DNA from: Adiantum capillus-veneris
Taxonomy: Eukaryota; Streptophyta; Polypodiopsida; Polypodiales; Pteridaceae
Direction of reading: 5' to 3'
Assembly (NCBI GenBank): GCA_014529385.2
Contig: CM043952.1
Location: 151,495,057 to 151,559,056, forward strand
DNA: 64,000 nucleotides
Shown: piece by piece, positions 33,200-43,580 of the stretch
Layout of the letters: every line of letters starts with the position of its first letter
How positions within the stretch are numbered: position 1 is the stretch's first letter
The notes under the pieces: model-generated
Database searches by the model: none
Seen by the model: the letters and a program-made list of their open reading frames with translations, nothing else
What the model was told of the DNA's origin: nothing
Program-made: the position numbers and the translations under genes

Positions 33200-33235
33200 T
33201 CATCCGGTGTTTCCATGAAACACCGGATGAATGCG
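33195..33235. repeat. perfect 18-bp inverted repeat, 5-bp loop
   Basis: The arms 33195-33212 and 33218-33235 are exact reverse complements (left arm starts CGCATTCATCCGG). One arm encodes the conserved RIHPVF of gypsy integrase; the other is extra sequence between it and the chromodomain. Confidence 0.95.
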
Positions 33236-34046
33236 AGAATGTGAAGGTAGTAATAATTCGTAGGCACGATCACCTACTCGCTTGAGTATTTTGAAAGGCC
33301 CACAATATCGGGGAGATAATTTAGGTGTCGGCCCATTTTTCAAACTTTTTGAATGTTTTGGCAGACGTAAAAATACTTCCTCCCCTTCTTCGAAGGTAAC
33401 TTGCCGACGTTTCTCATCAGCATACTTCTTATACCGATCATGTGCTTGTCGGACATTCTGACAAGCAAGTTTCAGCATATCCATGTGGTCTTGGAGAAAA
33501 TCCTTAACTTGTTGGAGTTTTTTGGTTGCCAACCCCACCGTAACTGGTGACCTAGGTTGAAACCCGTACATGAGCATGAAAGGACTAAAACCTGTTGTGA
33601 CATGCTTAGCACTGTTGTAGGCAAACTCGTAAATAGGTAAGTATTCTTCCCAAATCTCACTGTTTTTTCCTGACGTATTCTCTTAGCATATCCTCTAGCA
33701 CCTGGTTAACTCGTTCCGTTTGACCATCCGTTTGTGGATGATCAGTTGTACTGAGGTTTAGCTGTGTACCCAATCGTTTAAATACAGCTCTCCAAAAGTG
33801 GATGTTAAACTTGGGATCACGGTCACTAACAATGTTACTTGGCAAACCATACAATTTGTATAGATTGTTCACAAACAACTTGGCTAGTTCTGGTGTCTTA
33901 ACCATTGATTTGGTCGGAATAAACTTACATAGTTTAGTCAACTTGTCTACGACCACCCATACTGAGTCAGGACCTCGTACAGTAGTTGGTAAACCTACAA
34001 TAAAATCCATAGAGATGCTTTCCCATTTTCCATTGGGAATCTCCAA
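33200..34046 (-). pseudogene. chromovirus integrase core and C-terminal part
   Basis: 34046-33657 has the catalytic triad in SISMDFIVGLP (D), VSDRDPKF (D) and TDGQTERVNQ (E). 33577-33200 has the linker YGFQPRSPVTVG, VFLRLPKHSKSLK and the GPFKILKRVGDRAYEL motif, ending at SRIHPVFH, where an 18-bp inverted copy of the DNA breaks the frame. Confidence 0.9.
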
Positions 34047-35030
34047 AGGATGTAAGAGTCCTCCTGCTTTTAGGTGCTCAGCTTTGTTAACTTGACATTT
34101 TTGGCAATGTAAGACATAAGCTTGAACAAAGACATGTAGACCTGGCCAGTAAAACTATCGTTGTACGAGAGCGTAAGTTTTTCCAATCCCCGGGTGCCTA
34201 GCACTTGGACTATCATGACATTCATAAAGAATTTGGCGCCGAATGTTTGTGTCCGTCGGTACACAAACTCTCCCCTTGTGGAGTAGGTACCCATTGTCGA
34301 TGGTAAAATGCTTCCATCGCTATAGTCATCACTTGATAAAGGAGAACTAGGTGTGGAGGTTAATTGTACACTACCATCATTGGAGTGAGAAGGATCCCTC
34401 TTTTGAACATCGCTCCACACTTTGGAATATGCTTCATCATGCTCATATTTGCTTGTGAGAGAACCTAAAAATTCACTACGAAGTTTCGTGAACAACATCG
34501 AATTGATCTCTGGAATTCGACTTAGAGTGTCTGCCACTACATTGTATCGGCCTTTGCGATACCTTAGCTTGGAGTCATATTCCTGAAGGATCTCGGCCCA
34601 CCTGGCTTTTTGACCCTTTAAATCCGTTTGTTGTGTAAACCATTTGATGCTTTCATGGTCAAACACAATCTCGAACTGAGCACCATACAAATATTGCTGC
34701 CATGTTTTTAAGGCAGACACCATTGCATAGAGTTCGCGTTCGTAAGCAGAATAGTTTTGTTGAGCTGCATCAAGCTTCTTGCTTTCAAATGCAATCGGCT
34801 GTCCGTCTTGTACCATGACTGCTCCCAATAGCACGGTCACTGGCATCCATTTCCAAAATGAATGGTTTCAAAGGAACTACAATTGCTAGTATAGGAGCTG
34901 TACCTAATGCATCCTTGAGCGTATTGAAACTGTGATGTTGAGCGGATCCCCACTGAAAAGCTTTACCTTTGCCTTTTAGTTGATCCATCATAGGAACAAC
35001 AATTTGAGCATAGTTTTTAACGAACCTTCC
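34047..35030 (-). pseudogene. chromovirus RNase H and integrase zinc region
   Basis: RNase H has ILEMDASDRAIG, QPIAFESKKLDAAQQNYS, YERELYAMV and KARWAEILQEYD. A frame change at about 34830 splits it. Downstream, the integrase zinc domain is recognisable only as fragments (YVLHCQKCQ-like on the minus strand near 34090) and lies behind stops. Confidence 0.87.
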
Positions 35031-35136
35031 GTAAAACCTGCAAATCCTAAAAATATATGTAATTCTTCTAGATTTTTAGGAGGAATCCATTTCCGGATGG
35101 TATCCACTTTGGATTGATCCATGTATAGCCCGTTAG

Positions 35137-35816
35137 CTAAAATAACATGCCTAAATAATGAATTTCATCTTTTAGAAAATCACATTTAGATTCCTTGGCA
35201 TATAACTTGTTTGTGCGTAACAACTCAAACACCTGCCTGAGATGTTGTAAGTGTTCTTCTTCAGAAGCACTATAGACTAGGATGTCATCGAGGAAAACAA
35301 TGACAAATTTGTCCAAATATGGCTTCAAGACACTATCCATAAGTGTCATGAATGTTGCGGGCGCATTGGTTAACCCAAATTGCATCACCAAAAACTCGTA
35401 GTGTCCAAACCGTGTTTGGAATGCAAATTTAGGTATATCGGCAAGTCGAATACGGACTTGATGATATCCTGATCGCAAGTCTATTTTGTAAAAATGTGAG
35501 CATGAGTGAGCTTATCAAACAACTCATCTACTCTTGGCAATGGGTATTTATTCTTAACTGTAACCGCATCTAAGCCCCGGTAGTCTATGCACATGCGCAT
35601 ACTGCCATCCTTTTTCTTCACTAAGAGAATAGGCGAAGCCCATGGTGAAGAACTAGGTTGTATAAACCCTCTTCTAAGGTAGTCAGAAAGCTGACGTTCC
35701 ACCTCAGTAGCTTCTAAATAACTCATACGATAAGGTGGTTTACTAACAGGTTTACAGTCTGCAGCCACGACAATGCTATGTTGTACTGATCGTGTCGGCG
35801 ATAATCCTGATGGCAA
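35137..35816 (-). pseudogene. chromovirus reverse transcriptase
   Basis: 35816-35481 carries [20 protein letters not shown] and [21 protein letters not shown] frameshift at about 35482 separates it from 35478-35137, with [19 protein letters not shown] and the catalytic FLDDILVYS. All catalytic residues are present; the frameshift and flanking stops make it inactive. Confidence 0.9.
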
Positions 35817-35834
35817 ATCATTAGTAAATAAATC

Positions 35835-36518
35835 TTAAAATTCCTTTAATGATTTCTGTAATTGACTAGCAATGTTTGCTTGTTTAGAATTAGCAATTGG
35901 TGGAATAGAGGAGAGAGAAGCATGTGGCGTTGAGGAATGTTCAATAGACTCAATGTTAGAAAGAAAATGAGACAGTGAGTAACACAAGAAAACCTGACCT
36001 ATTTCATTATCAGAAACGAGCTGCATAAGCTTAGCGGTACAAATCAGTGGTGATGAAGGTATATATTTTTCTCCTAACAACAACACATGTGCGCCATGGG
36101 ATTCAAACATCAAGCTGTGGTGCTCATAGCTACGCTTCAATGATGGTCCTAGGCTATGCAACCACTCCCTACCAAGAACCACATCAGCCCTTTCCATGTT
36201 CATAACCTGAAAATCCAAACATGTAGAGTACCCTTGTACTTCCAATGGAACAACTCGGCATTGAGTATCCCATATTTTAGTATCATGTCCATTCATCATT
36301 GCTACCTTGTAGTGGTGGGTACTTGGAGTTTGAGGCAGTTTGAGTTTTTTCACCAACCCATAATTGATGAAATTGTGAGTAGCACCATCATCTACCAAGA
36401 TGCACACCTTGTGCCCTTGCAGATATCTGTGCATACGTACTAACTCATGTGGTCCAAAGGTTGGTTGCCACATGGAAGCTGTGAGACAACATTCATGCAC
36501 CACCTCAGTGTATTGCAA
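35835..36518 (-). pseudogene. chromovirus aspartic protease region
   Basis: 227 codons. The active site reads VDDGATHNFI (residues 42-51), the plant gypsy form of the D-(S/D)-G-A protease loop, followed by ADVVLGREWLHSLG, the usual second protease motif. A TAA ends the frame, but the same frame continues as [13 protein letters not shown] into reverse transcriptase. Confidence 0.88.
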
Positions 36519-36602
36519 TCTACCATGGTGGAAACAATTTATCAGGCACCTCCAGAGACATCACTTGTACATTTCATTACAAATTAAGGGGCTAGGCCAC
36601 CC

Positions 36603-36785
36603 ATGATGAAAACAATGTCTAAACCACAAATGGGAAATTGCCATAACGATGGTGGATCCGATGATCATTGGAAAAATAATTGCCCAAAGCCTCATAATGA
36701 TACTAAACCAATTGGGGTTATTGCATGCAATGTGGTAGAAAAGGGGGATATTATCTTGAGCATTTTACTAGGATCCACCAAATAG
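36603..36785 (+). pseudogene. gypsy gag zinc knuckle (outer element, part 2)
   Basis: Reads MGNCHNDGGSDDHWKNNC, a CCHC-like knuckle (first C-x2-C pair reduced to CHN), then PKPHNDTKPIGVIACNVVE. It continues the gag left at 32830 across the chromovirus insertion. Confidence 0.6.
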
Positions 36786-39490
36786 AGAAAAAATGGCAAT
36801 TACATAGTAAACGTCATGCTGCCAACTAGCTCCTCAGATAGCAAACCGATAGTTCAATCAAAGTAGTGACAAGGGCACGATCAAAGAAGAAGAAAAGCAC
36901 AAACAACTAAGAGAAATTGAAAGAAATCTCAGATATTTTTCAAGGAAAGAACAAATTAATGTCTAGTAAATTCAAGGAACCAAAGCCAAAATCAGGACGC
37001 TTAGTATTGGTGGATAAAATTTCTAAACATATCAATGCATCCTTGGAAGCCTTTCAAGCGGGATTAAAAGTAAGTCAGACAATGTAAACAAAATGGAAAA
37101 ACTATCGAACTACTGATATGGAAGCAAAAAAGATAAAAAACTTAATGAAAGTCATGCAAGTGATGCTCGAAGCACAAAAATAAAAATTGGAAACAATTGG
37201 GACTCCATCAAAAGAAAAAAAAGAAAACAGAACCAATGGAAATCATAGTACAAGATAGTGAAGATGGGCTAGAAGGAATCCCCTTAGTGTAGGAAGATTG
37301 GCTTGATCACTTGTGGGAAAAAGTTACAGAGGTGAACAAAGGAGGTGTGACACTAGAATCAACTCCAATCAAGGAAGGTTGACTAGACCAATCATCCATG
37401 GAGTTGGAAGGACAATCTCTAGATAGAGATTGGGGATTAGAATTGCTAATCGTTTCTACAACCCAAACACTCAAAACCCTATTCTCATACTTGGGAGGAG
37501 CTTGGGAGATCCCAAAGAAAAATTCTTGGGTATATCATACCACAAAGTTAAACTAAGCAAAGCAAACCTTAGATGTGGAAAATCTTTAGTCGATCATGTC
37601 AACACCAATTCAATGCACCATAACATTGTGAGAATTGTTGAAGATCAAACCACATCTATGGAAGAATCTATAAAACACCTTAGAAAAAGTGGGAATCACA
37701 GGATTAATGAAGGAAAAAACCAAGAATTGTGCTTAGAATAATCTCCTATAAATTTATCAAATCCGTTCCTATGAACTCAGTAGGAGATTACTACAAGGGA
37801 ACCAAGGGAAACACAAGCCTTCTTGTGGAATATGATGGCATAAAAACCATGGTTACTAGAGAGTGGGGTTGGTGTTGCCATAGCCACCAAAGTATTCTAA
37901 GAAGCCTTGAGTAAACCAATAATCAGACAAACAAGAATGAAACTATAACTAGCAAATGGCCACATTGAACAACCAATGGGATTGGTAGAGAATGTGATAG
38001 TCAGCTCAAGCAATATTGACTACCAACACATGTTTTCCATTGTAAATTTTGGAAAGAATCTAAAATATGAAATGATTGTGGGATGACCTTTCATGAGGCA
38101 AATACGGTGATCCAAGATTAGGAAAACGATTACCTATACTTGAAACAAGTAGAATCAATTACACTAGTGAACCTAAAAGCTTACTCTTACAAGGATGACA
38201 TGAAAACACCTATCTAAGATTTTGATTCAGAAAAACCAGTTAAAACTAAATTACCATCATGAGTGAACAAAGACACTCCTATTTGGATGTGTGGAACTTT
38301 AGAGGATGGTAGTTCAAAGTGAGAGGAGTGTATCTTGGATTTGGAAGTGAATAATGCTACTTACATATCTAAACCTTGTTAAAAACATTTTTTCAAACCA
38401 TATGCGTAGATTCAAATATTGGCTATCATAGACGTTTTTGTCCACGAGTCCACACCAATCTTATTTTGTGACAAACAAGGTTACGACATTGTTCCAATTC
38501 AAATGGTAACTATTGTGTCAATGGATGTCCAACAAGTTTTCTCTGATGCTACTAAATCTGACTCAAAAAAGGAGCACATGAGAGGAAAACTATTGCTATG
38601 GAGAGGAAAGAAACATTTCATTGAATTTTCCAATTAGCATAAAAAACAATAAGAAAGGTACAAGAAAAAACGAGAGAATAAACTGAGGAAAAAACAATTC
38701 ATGCCAGAGATCGAGGGCAAGACGCAATTTTTGATGATGGTTGGGGTGAAAGATTGTATCAAGGACAAAATCACCGGTAGATACCCCATCTCAAAAAAAG
38801 AGAAAAATGTGAACTGAAAAACTAAAACAAAACAAAAAGCTCAAAAAAGAGACTCAGCAAAAGAGAAAGAATCTTCTATGACTAAAATGGAACGAAGGGC
38901 CAAATATCAAGAATTAAAGCTAACCTTAAAAGAGGTTTCAACCACTGAGATCAAATCAGATAGCAAAAAACAAGGAGCTATAAGTGTTCCATCACATTAC
39001 AAGAAATACACTTTGCAAGATTGAAGAATCATTGTAGCAGCCAAATGAGACAACTTAGGAAATTGGAAAAATCTTGACAATGGACCCAAGCATGCCAAGA
39101 AGATTGACCTAATGAAATCTAGGGAGAAGAACCAAAACTTGCTTACATAGCAACGGACCTATCTCAATAAGAAGAGGAGATCCTCATCATAACTTTGACA
39201 GAATATAGGGATGTCTTTGCATGGTCCTATAAAGATCTCAAGGGAGCAGATCCTGACATCTATCAACATATTATACCCATCCAAGATAATTCTAATCCAA
39301 GCAAATAAAGACCCTATACTTATAATGAGACATTTGCAAACAACATTAAGGAAGAGATTGAAAAACTCAAGGAAGCAGAACTCATCTCTAAAATTGAGCA
39401 CACTAATTGGATGTTCCCAACCATGGTGGTACTAAAGAAAAATGGTAAGTTAAGAGTGTTTGTTCATCTAAGAAGGTGAATGTTGCAAAT
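36786..39490 (+). pseudogene. gypsy pol remnants (outer element): protease, RT N-terminus
   Basis: A Lys-rich, stop-riddled stretch. At about 37960-38100 it reads GHIEQPMGLVENVIVSSS and LKYEMIVG followed by PFMRQ, the gypsy protease C-terminal pattern. At about 39130-39480 it reads LTEYRDVFAWSYKDLKGADP, then EEIEKLKEAELI and PTMVVLKKNGKLRVFV, the start of gypsy reverse transcriptase. The catalytic YxDD part is absent, and the frame stops matching near 39490. Confidence 0.7.
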
Positions 39491-40400
39491 ATAAGAGATG
39501 ATTGCCCTCTTCCTATCACTAATCACATCCTAGAAAGGTGGCTAGAAAGGAAGCTTATAGCTTCTTAGTTGGATTCTCTAGCTATAATTGAACGTTTCCT
39601 TCCAAGTCTTTCTAACTACGTTCAATTAATCCAACGGCCCCCTTAACTAGCTTAAAAGTGTACTAATTTGCTACTTACTTGCTACTCCCAAGCCCATTTT
39701 AGCAAATTTATAAATATACGTTCGTAATTTACTTACTCTCCTATGTTTCGTAGCCCAACTAGGCCAACACTCAAGCTAAGATCTCACTTACATGTCTTTC
39801 ACCTCCTATGCATGGTTGCATGGTTCTAATCTAACCACAGCTCCCGTTTTTATATCATAATTTCGTTTTGACACTTAGTTTTAAATTTAAAATAGTGACT
39901 GCATGATTGACCATAGCTCAAAACTCAGAATTCTTTTTGTATCCAATAGACTGCTAATACGTTTTACAACATTTTCTTTTTATTTCACAACAAAATAATC
40001 AATTTTGATCATTTCTTCACTCAAAGACACGAGAATTTGAATTGAAATTGTAATTATTTCTATTAAATCGCTTCTAATTCCCTCTCTCAAATGCAACTAG
40101 TAATGACGATGCACTAATACAAAATCTTATTTTTAGTCTTGCAAACATTTCTTTTATTTTGATGCAAATTGTTTGGAATTCATTGTCTTTCTTTTTGTGT
40201 TTTAGTATATTTTTTATTTTTATAGTTTTATGATGGATACACAACTTCAAATTTGGTTCAAAAATATTCTTTAAAATGCAGGTATTCATGTTTTGACGTT
40301 TTGAATTTCAAAATATTGAAAAATTAAACACAATGTGTACTTGGCGACGCCGAAAACGGAGCTTTGGAGTCCACAGCTTCTTACACTCTCCCCTCGTCTC
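39491..40400. other. no gene recognised
   Basis: AT-rich. A stretch at 39560-39660 with AATTGAACG and CGTTCAATTAATCC might form a short hairpin. The outer gypsy element's remaining pol is missing. Confidence 0.5.
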
Positions 40401-40436
40401 CAACTTGATAAGAGGAATTGATATCTCTCTCTCTTC

Positions 40437-40474
<38 letters not shown>

Positions 40475-40930
40475 GAATGAGGCAAATGCACACTCACAAA
40501 AGGTTCTTTCTCTCTCTTGCTAATGCTAGCTGAGACTCTCTCTACTTGACTCCCTCACTACAGTTCATCAACTTCGGGCCACTCTCTCTCTCTCTTTCCC
40601 TCCGTTGTCAATATTCTATATCTCTCTCTGAAGTTTCTACACACACAGGCATGGATACACACTCTCTCTATTGAACGCTACAAGCCAGTCTCTCTCTCTC
40701 TCTCTCTCATTGCAGACAACAAGCAATACCCTCTCTCTTTCTTTCCTGCTCTACTACCCGGATTCTCCTAATCTCTCTCTCTAACTCTGCAGGTTATTCT
40801 CTCTCTATCTAACTACACACACACACACAGGCCCTCTCTTTCTCTACTCTGGTGCCCTCCCCATGCATACTCTCCCACACTCACTCTCCCTGTAGCCTCG
40901 TGCTCGTCTCCCTCTTTACTTCATTAGCAT
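40401..40930. repeat. CT-rich low-complexity region with dispersed (CT)n and (CA)n
   Basis: More than ten short CT runs and three CA runs separated by 15-40 bases. It makes spurious Ser/Leu frames. Confidence 0.85.
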
Positions 40931-41017
40931 AGTGTGCAATTCCAAATCCCTGGCCTGTCATTAGCCCATGTGGCTCCTCCGTTTTAAAAAAACCAGCGCT
41001 GAAAAGCTCTAAAAACA

Positions 41018-41546
41018 AGTGAAAGGGTCACGAGGGCTTTCTAAAACAATAAGAAAGTGATAAAACATTAAGTTGAGTTTAACTAGAATTATATAAAGTG
41101 AAGCATTGTTTTGGAATGTCTCTTTTATTAAGCGATCGATTGTCCTCCTTGCAAAGAAGCAAACAAAAAATGTTTTTTTTTTTTAATTTGTAGGATTTTT
41201 GAACTAAGTTTTGACATCATTGCACCGGTTTTTCTTCTTTTTACCATGGTTTGCTTATTAATATAAATAAATAAATAAATAAATATATATATAATAAAAA
41301 GAACTCATTAACATAAATTATTTATTTATTTATTTATTTATATGTGTGTGTGTATGTGTATATATGTAAAGAACTTACTAGAATTATGCAAGAGAAGTTA
41401 AGCCACGTGAGGAAGTGAAATGAAAGGTGAAATAAAAATATCCATTTAATACTTTAAAACCAAAATAACATTTAAGGTAATTCTCAATCATCACTCAAAT
41501 CAGTATGCCTAACCCAACACTTCTTTAAGGCTTCTTTTAGAAAGCC
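41018..41546. mobile_element. MITE-like element inside PPR unit 1
   Basis: Absent from the other three units, which therefore serve as empty sites. GGCTTTCTAAAA at 41035-41046 is the exact reverse complement of TTTTAGAAAGCC at 41535-41546. AAAAACA stands on both sides (41011-41017 and 41547-41553). The centre holds (AAAT)n and (ATTT)n arms that can pair (about 41263-41342). It has no coding capacity and is related to 11448-12098. Confidence 0.7.
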
Positions 41547-41619
41547 AAAAACACTAAGCGGTCAAAAGCTACCAAGTGAATAAAATAAAAAAAGCATTCT
41601 GCGTTGCTCTCAGGAGCAA

Positions 41620-42107
41620 TTCGATCTTCTCCACATGCAGTTGCAGGTTCCCAAAAGTAAGCATTTTGCAAGTTGCAGCCACAGCAATTCGATCTTCTAC
41701 ACAAGCAGTTCACAGGTTCCAGTCTGGGATGTCGTCGGTTGGACTGCACTTATTGGAGGATATGCCCAACATGGGCAGGGTCACGAAGCTCTGGGCTGTT
41801 TTCATCGCTTGCAAAGCGAGGGCCTCTCTCCGGATGTGGTCACCTATGCTTGTGCCTTGAAGGCATGCGGTATTATTCAAGACGTTAATCTGGGCAAACA
41901 AATTCATGATGAGATTGTTAGTCAGAGGTTGTTAGAGAAGAATGTCGTGCTTGGCAATGTGTTGGTATACATGTATGCTAATTGTGGTGTACTTTGGAAA
42001 GCACAACAAGTTCTGGACGAGCTTCCCAACCAAGATGTCATCTCTTGGACTGCATTAATTATAGAATATGCCCAACAAGGCAATTCCAAATCCCTGGCCT
42101 ATCGTTA
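41620..42107 (+). pseudogene. PPR unit 1
   Basis: Reads VWDVVGWTALIGGYAQHGQG, then DVVTYACALKACGIIQDVNL, KQIHDEIVSQRLLEKN and VISWTALIIEYAQQ. These are PLS-type PPR motifs (VSWNALIxGYAQxG, VTYxxxLKAC, LGxxIHxxIV). The frame is open within the unit, then runs into non-PPR sequence and stops. Confidence 0.85.
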
Positions 42108-42229
42108 GCCCATGTGCTTCTTTTTTTTAAAAAAAACCAGCGCTGAAAATCTCTAAAAAAAACTACGCTGTCAAAAGCTACCAAGAGAATAAAATAAGAA
42201 AAGCATTCTGCATTGCTCTCAGGAGCAAT

Positions 42230-42770
42230 TTGATCTTCTCCACAAGCACTTCGCAGGTTCCCAGAAGTAAGCATTTTGCAACTTGCAGCGACAACAATTC
42301 GATCTTCTCTTTAAGAAGTTCACAGGTTCCAGTTCGGGATGTCGTCGGTTGTTATTGCAGGATATGCCCGACATGGGCACGGTCACAAAGCTCTGGGCTG
42401 TTTTCATCGCTTGCGAAGGGAGGGCCTCTCTCCGGATGCGGTCACCTATGCTTGTGCCTTGAAGGCATGCGGTATTATTCAAGACGTTGATCTGGGCAAA
42501 CAAATTCATGACGAGATTGTTGGAGAAGAATGTTGTGCTTGGCAATGCGTTGGTATACATGTATGCTAATTGTGGTGTACTTTGGAAAGCAAAACAAGTT
42601 CTGGACGAGCTTCCCAACCGAGATGTCATCTCTTGGACTGCATTAATTGGAGGATATGCCCAACAATGCAAGGGCCAGGAAGCTTTGAATTGTTTCCATT
42701 TGTATGCGAAGTGAGGGTTTCTCTCCAGATGCAGTCACCTATGCTTGCATTTTGAAGGCATGTGGCATAG
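42230..42770 (+). pseudogene. PPR unit 2
   Basis: The same motifs as unit 1 (AGYARHGHGHKALGCFHRL, DAVTYACALKACGIIQDV), with a deletion that removes VSQRL before LLEKN and shifts the frame (42339-42569, then 42487-42714). It ends at a stop in LYAK, just before the next unit begins. Confidence 0.85.
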
Positions 42771-42889
42771 TGTGCAATTCCAAATCCTTGGCCTGTCATT
42801 AGCGTGGCTCCCCTTAAAAGAAAAAAACCCAGCGCTGAAAAGCTCTAAAAAAAACTACGCCGTCAAAAGCTACCAAGTGAATAAAATAA

Positions 42890-43475
42890 AAAAAGCATTC
42901 TGCATTGCTCTTAGGAGCAATTTGATCTTCTCCACAAGCAATTCGCAGGTTCCCAGAAGTAATCATTTCGCAAGTTGCAGCCACAGTAATTCGATCTTCT
43001 CCACAAGCAGTTTGCAGGTTCCAGTCCGGGATGTCGTCGGTTGGACTGCACTTATTGCAGGATATGCCGGACATGTGCATGGTCACGAAGCTCTGGGCTG
43101 TTTTCATCGCTTGCAAAACGAGGGCCTCTTTTCGGATGCAGTCACCTATGCTTGTGCCTTGAAGGCATGCGGTATTATTCAAGACGTTGATCTAGGCAAA
43201 CAAATTCATGACGAGATTGTTAGTCAGAGGTTGTTGGAGAAGAATTTCATGCTTGGGTATACATGTATGCTAATTGTGGTGTACTTTGGAAAGCAAAACA
43301 AGTTCTGGACGAGCTTCCCAACTGAGATGTCATCTCTTGGACTGCATTAATTGGAGGATATGCCCAACAATGCCAGGGCCAGGAAGCTTTGAATTGTTCC
43401 CATTTGTTTGCGAAGTGAGGGTTTCTCTCCAGATGCAGTCACCTATGCTTGCATTTTAAAGGCATGTGGCATAGT
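42890..43475 (+). pseudogene. PPR unit 3
   Basis: Open from 42745 to 43350 with the non-PPR leader in frame (NKIKKAFCIALRSN), then DVVGWTALIAGYAGHVHGHE and the LKACGIIQDVDLGKQIHDE motif. A deletion after LLEKNFMLG moves the frame. The last motif is frame-shifted. Confidence 0.85.
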
Positions 43476-43580
43476 GTGCAATTCCAAATCCCTGGCCTGT
43501 CGTTAGCATGGCTCCTCTTTTTAAAAAAACCCCCAGCATTGAAACTCTCTAAAAAAAACTAGGCCGTCAAAAGCTACCAA

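Larger units (their letters stand above)
32820..36595 (-). mobile_element. Ty3/gypsy chromovirus, 5'-truncated, nested in the outer gypsy element
   Basis: The order on the minus strand is protease, reverse transcriptase, RNase H, integrase, chromodomain, then a purine-rich AAGAGGTGAGTAA and an LTR start TGTCAGGACACC at 32928 with CTATATAATG downstream. The gypsy order (integrase last) and the chromodomain place it among chromoviruses. Gag and the 5' LTR are missing, and the 3' LTR is cut after about 110 bases. The outer element's gag flanks it on both sides. Confidence 0.85.
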
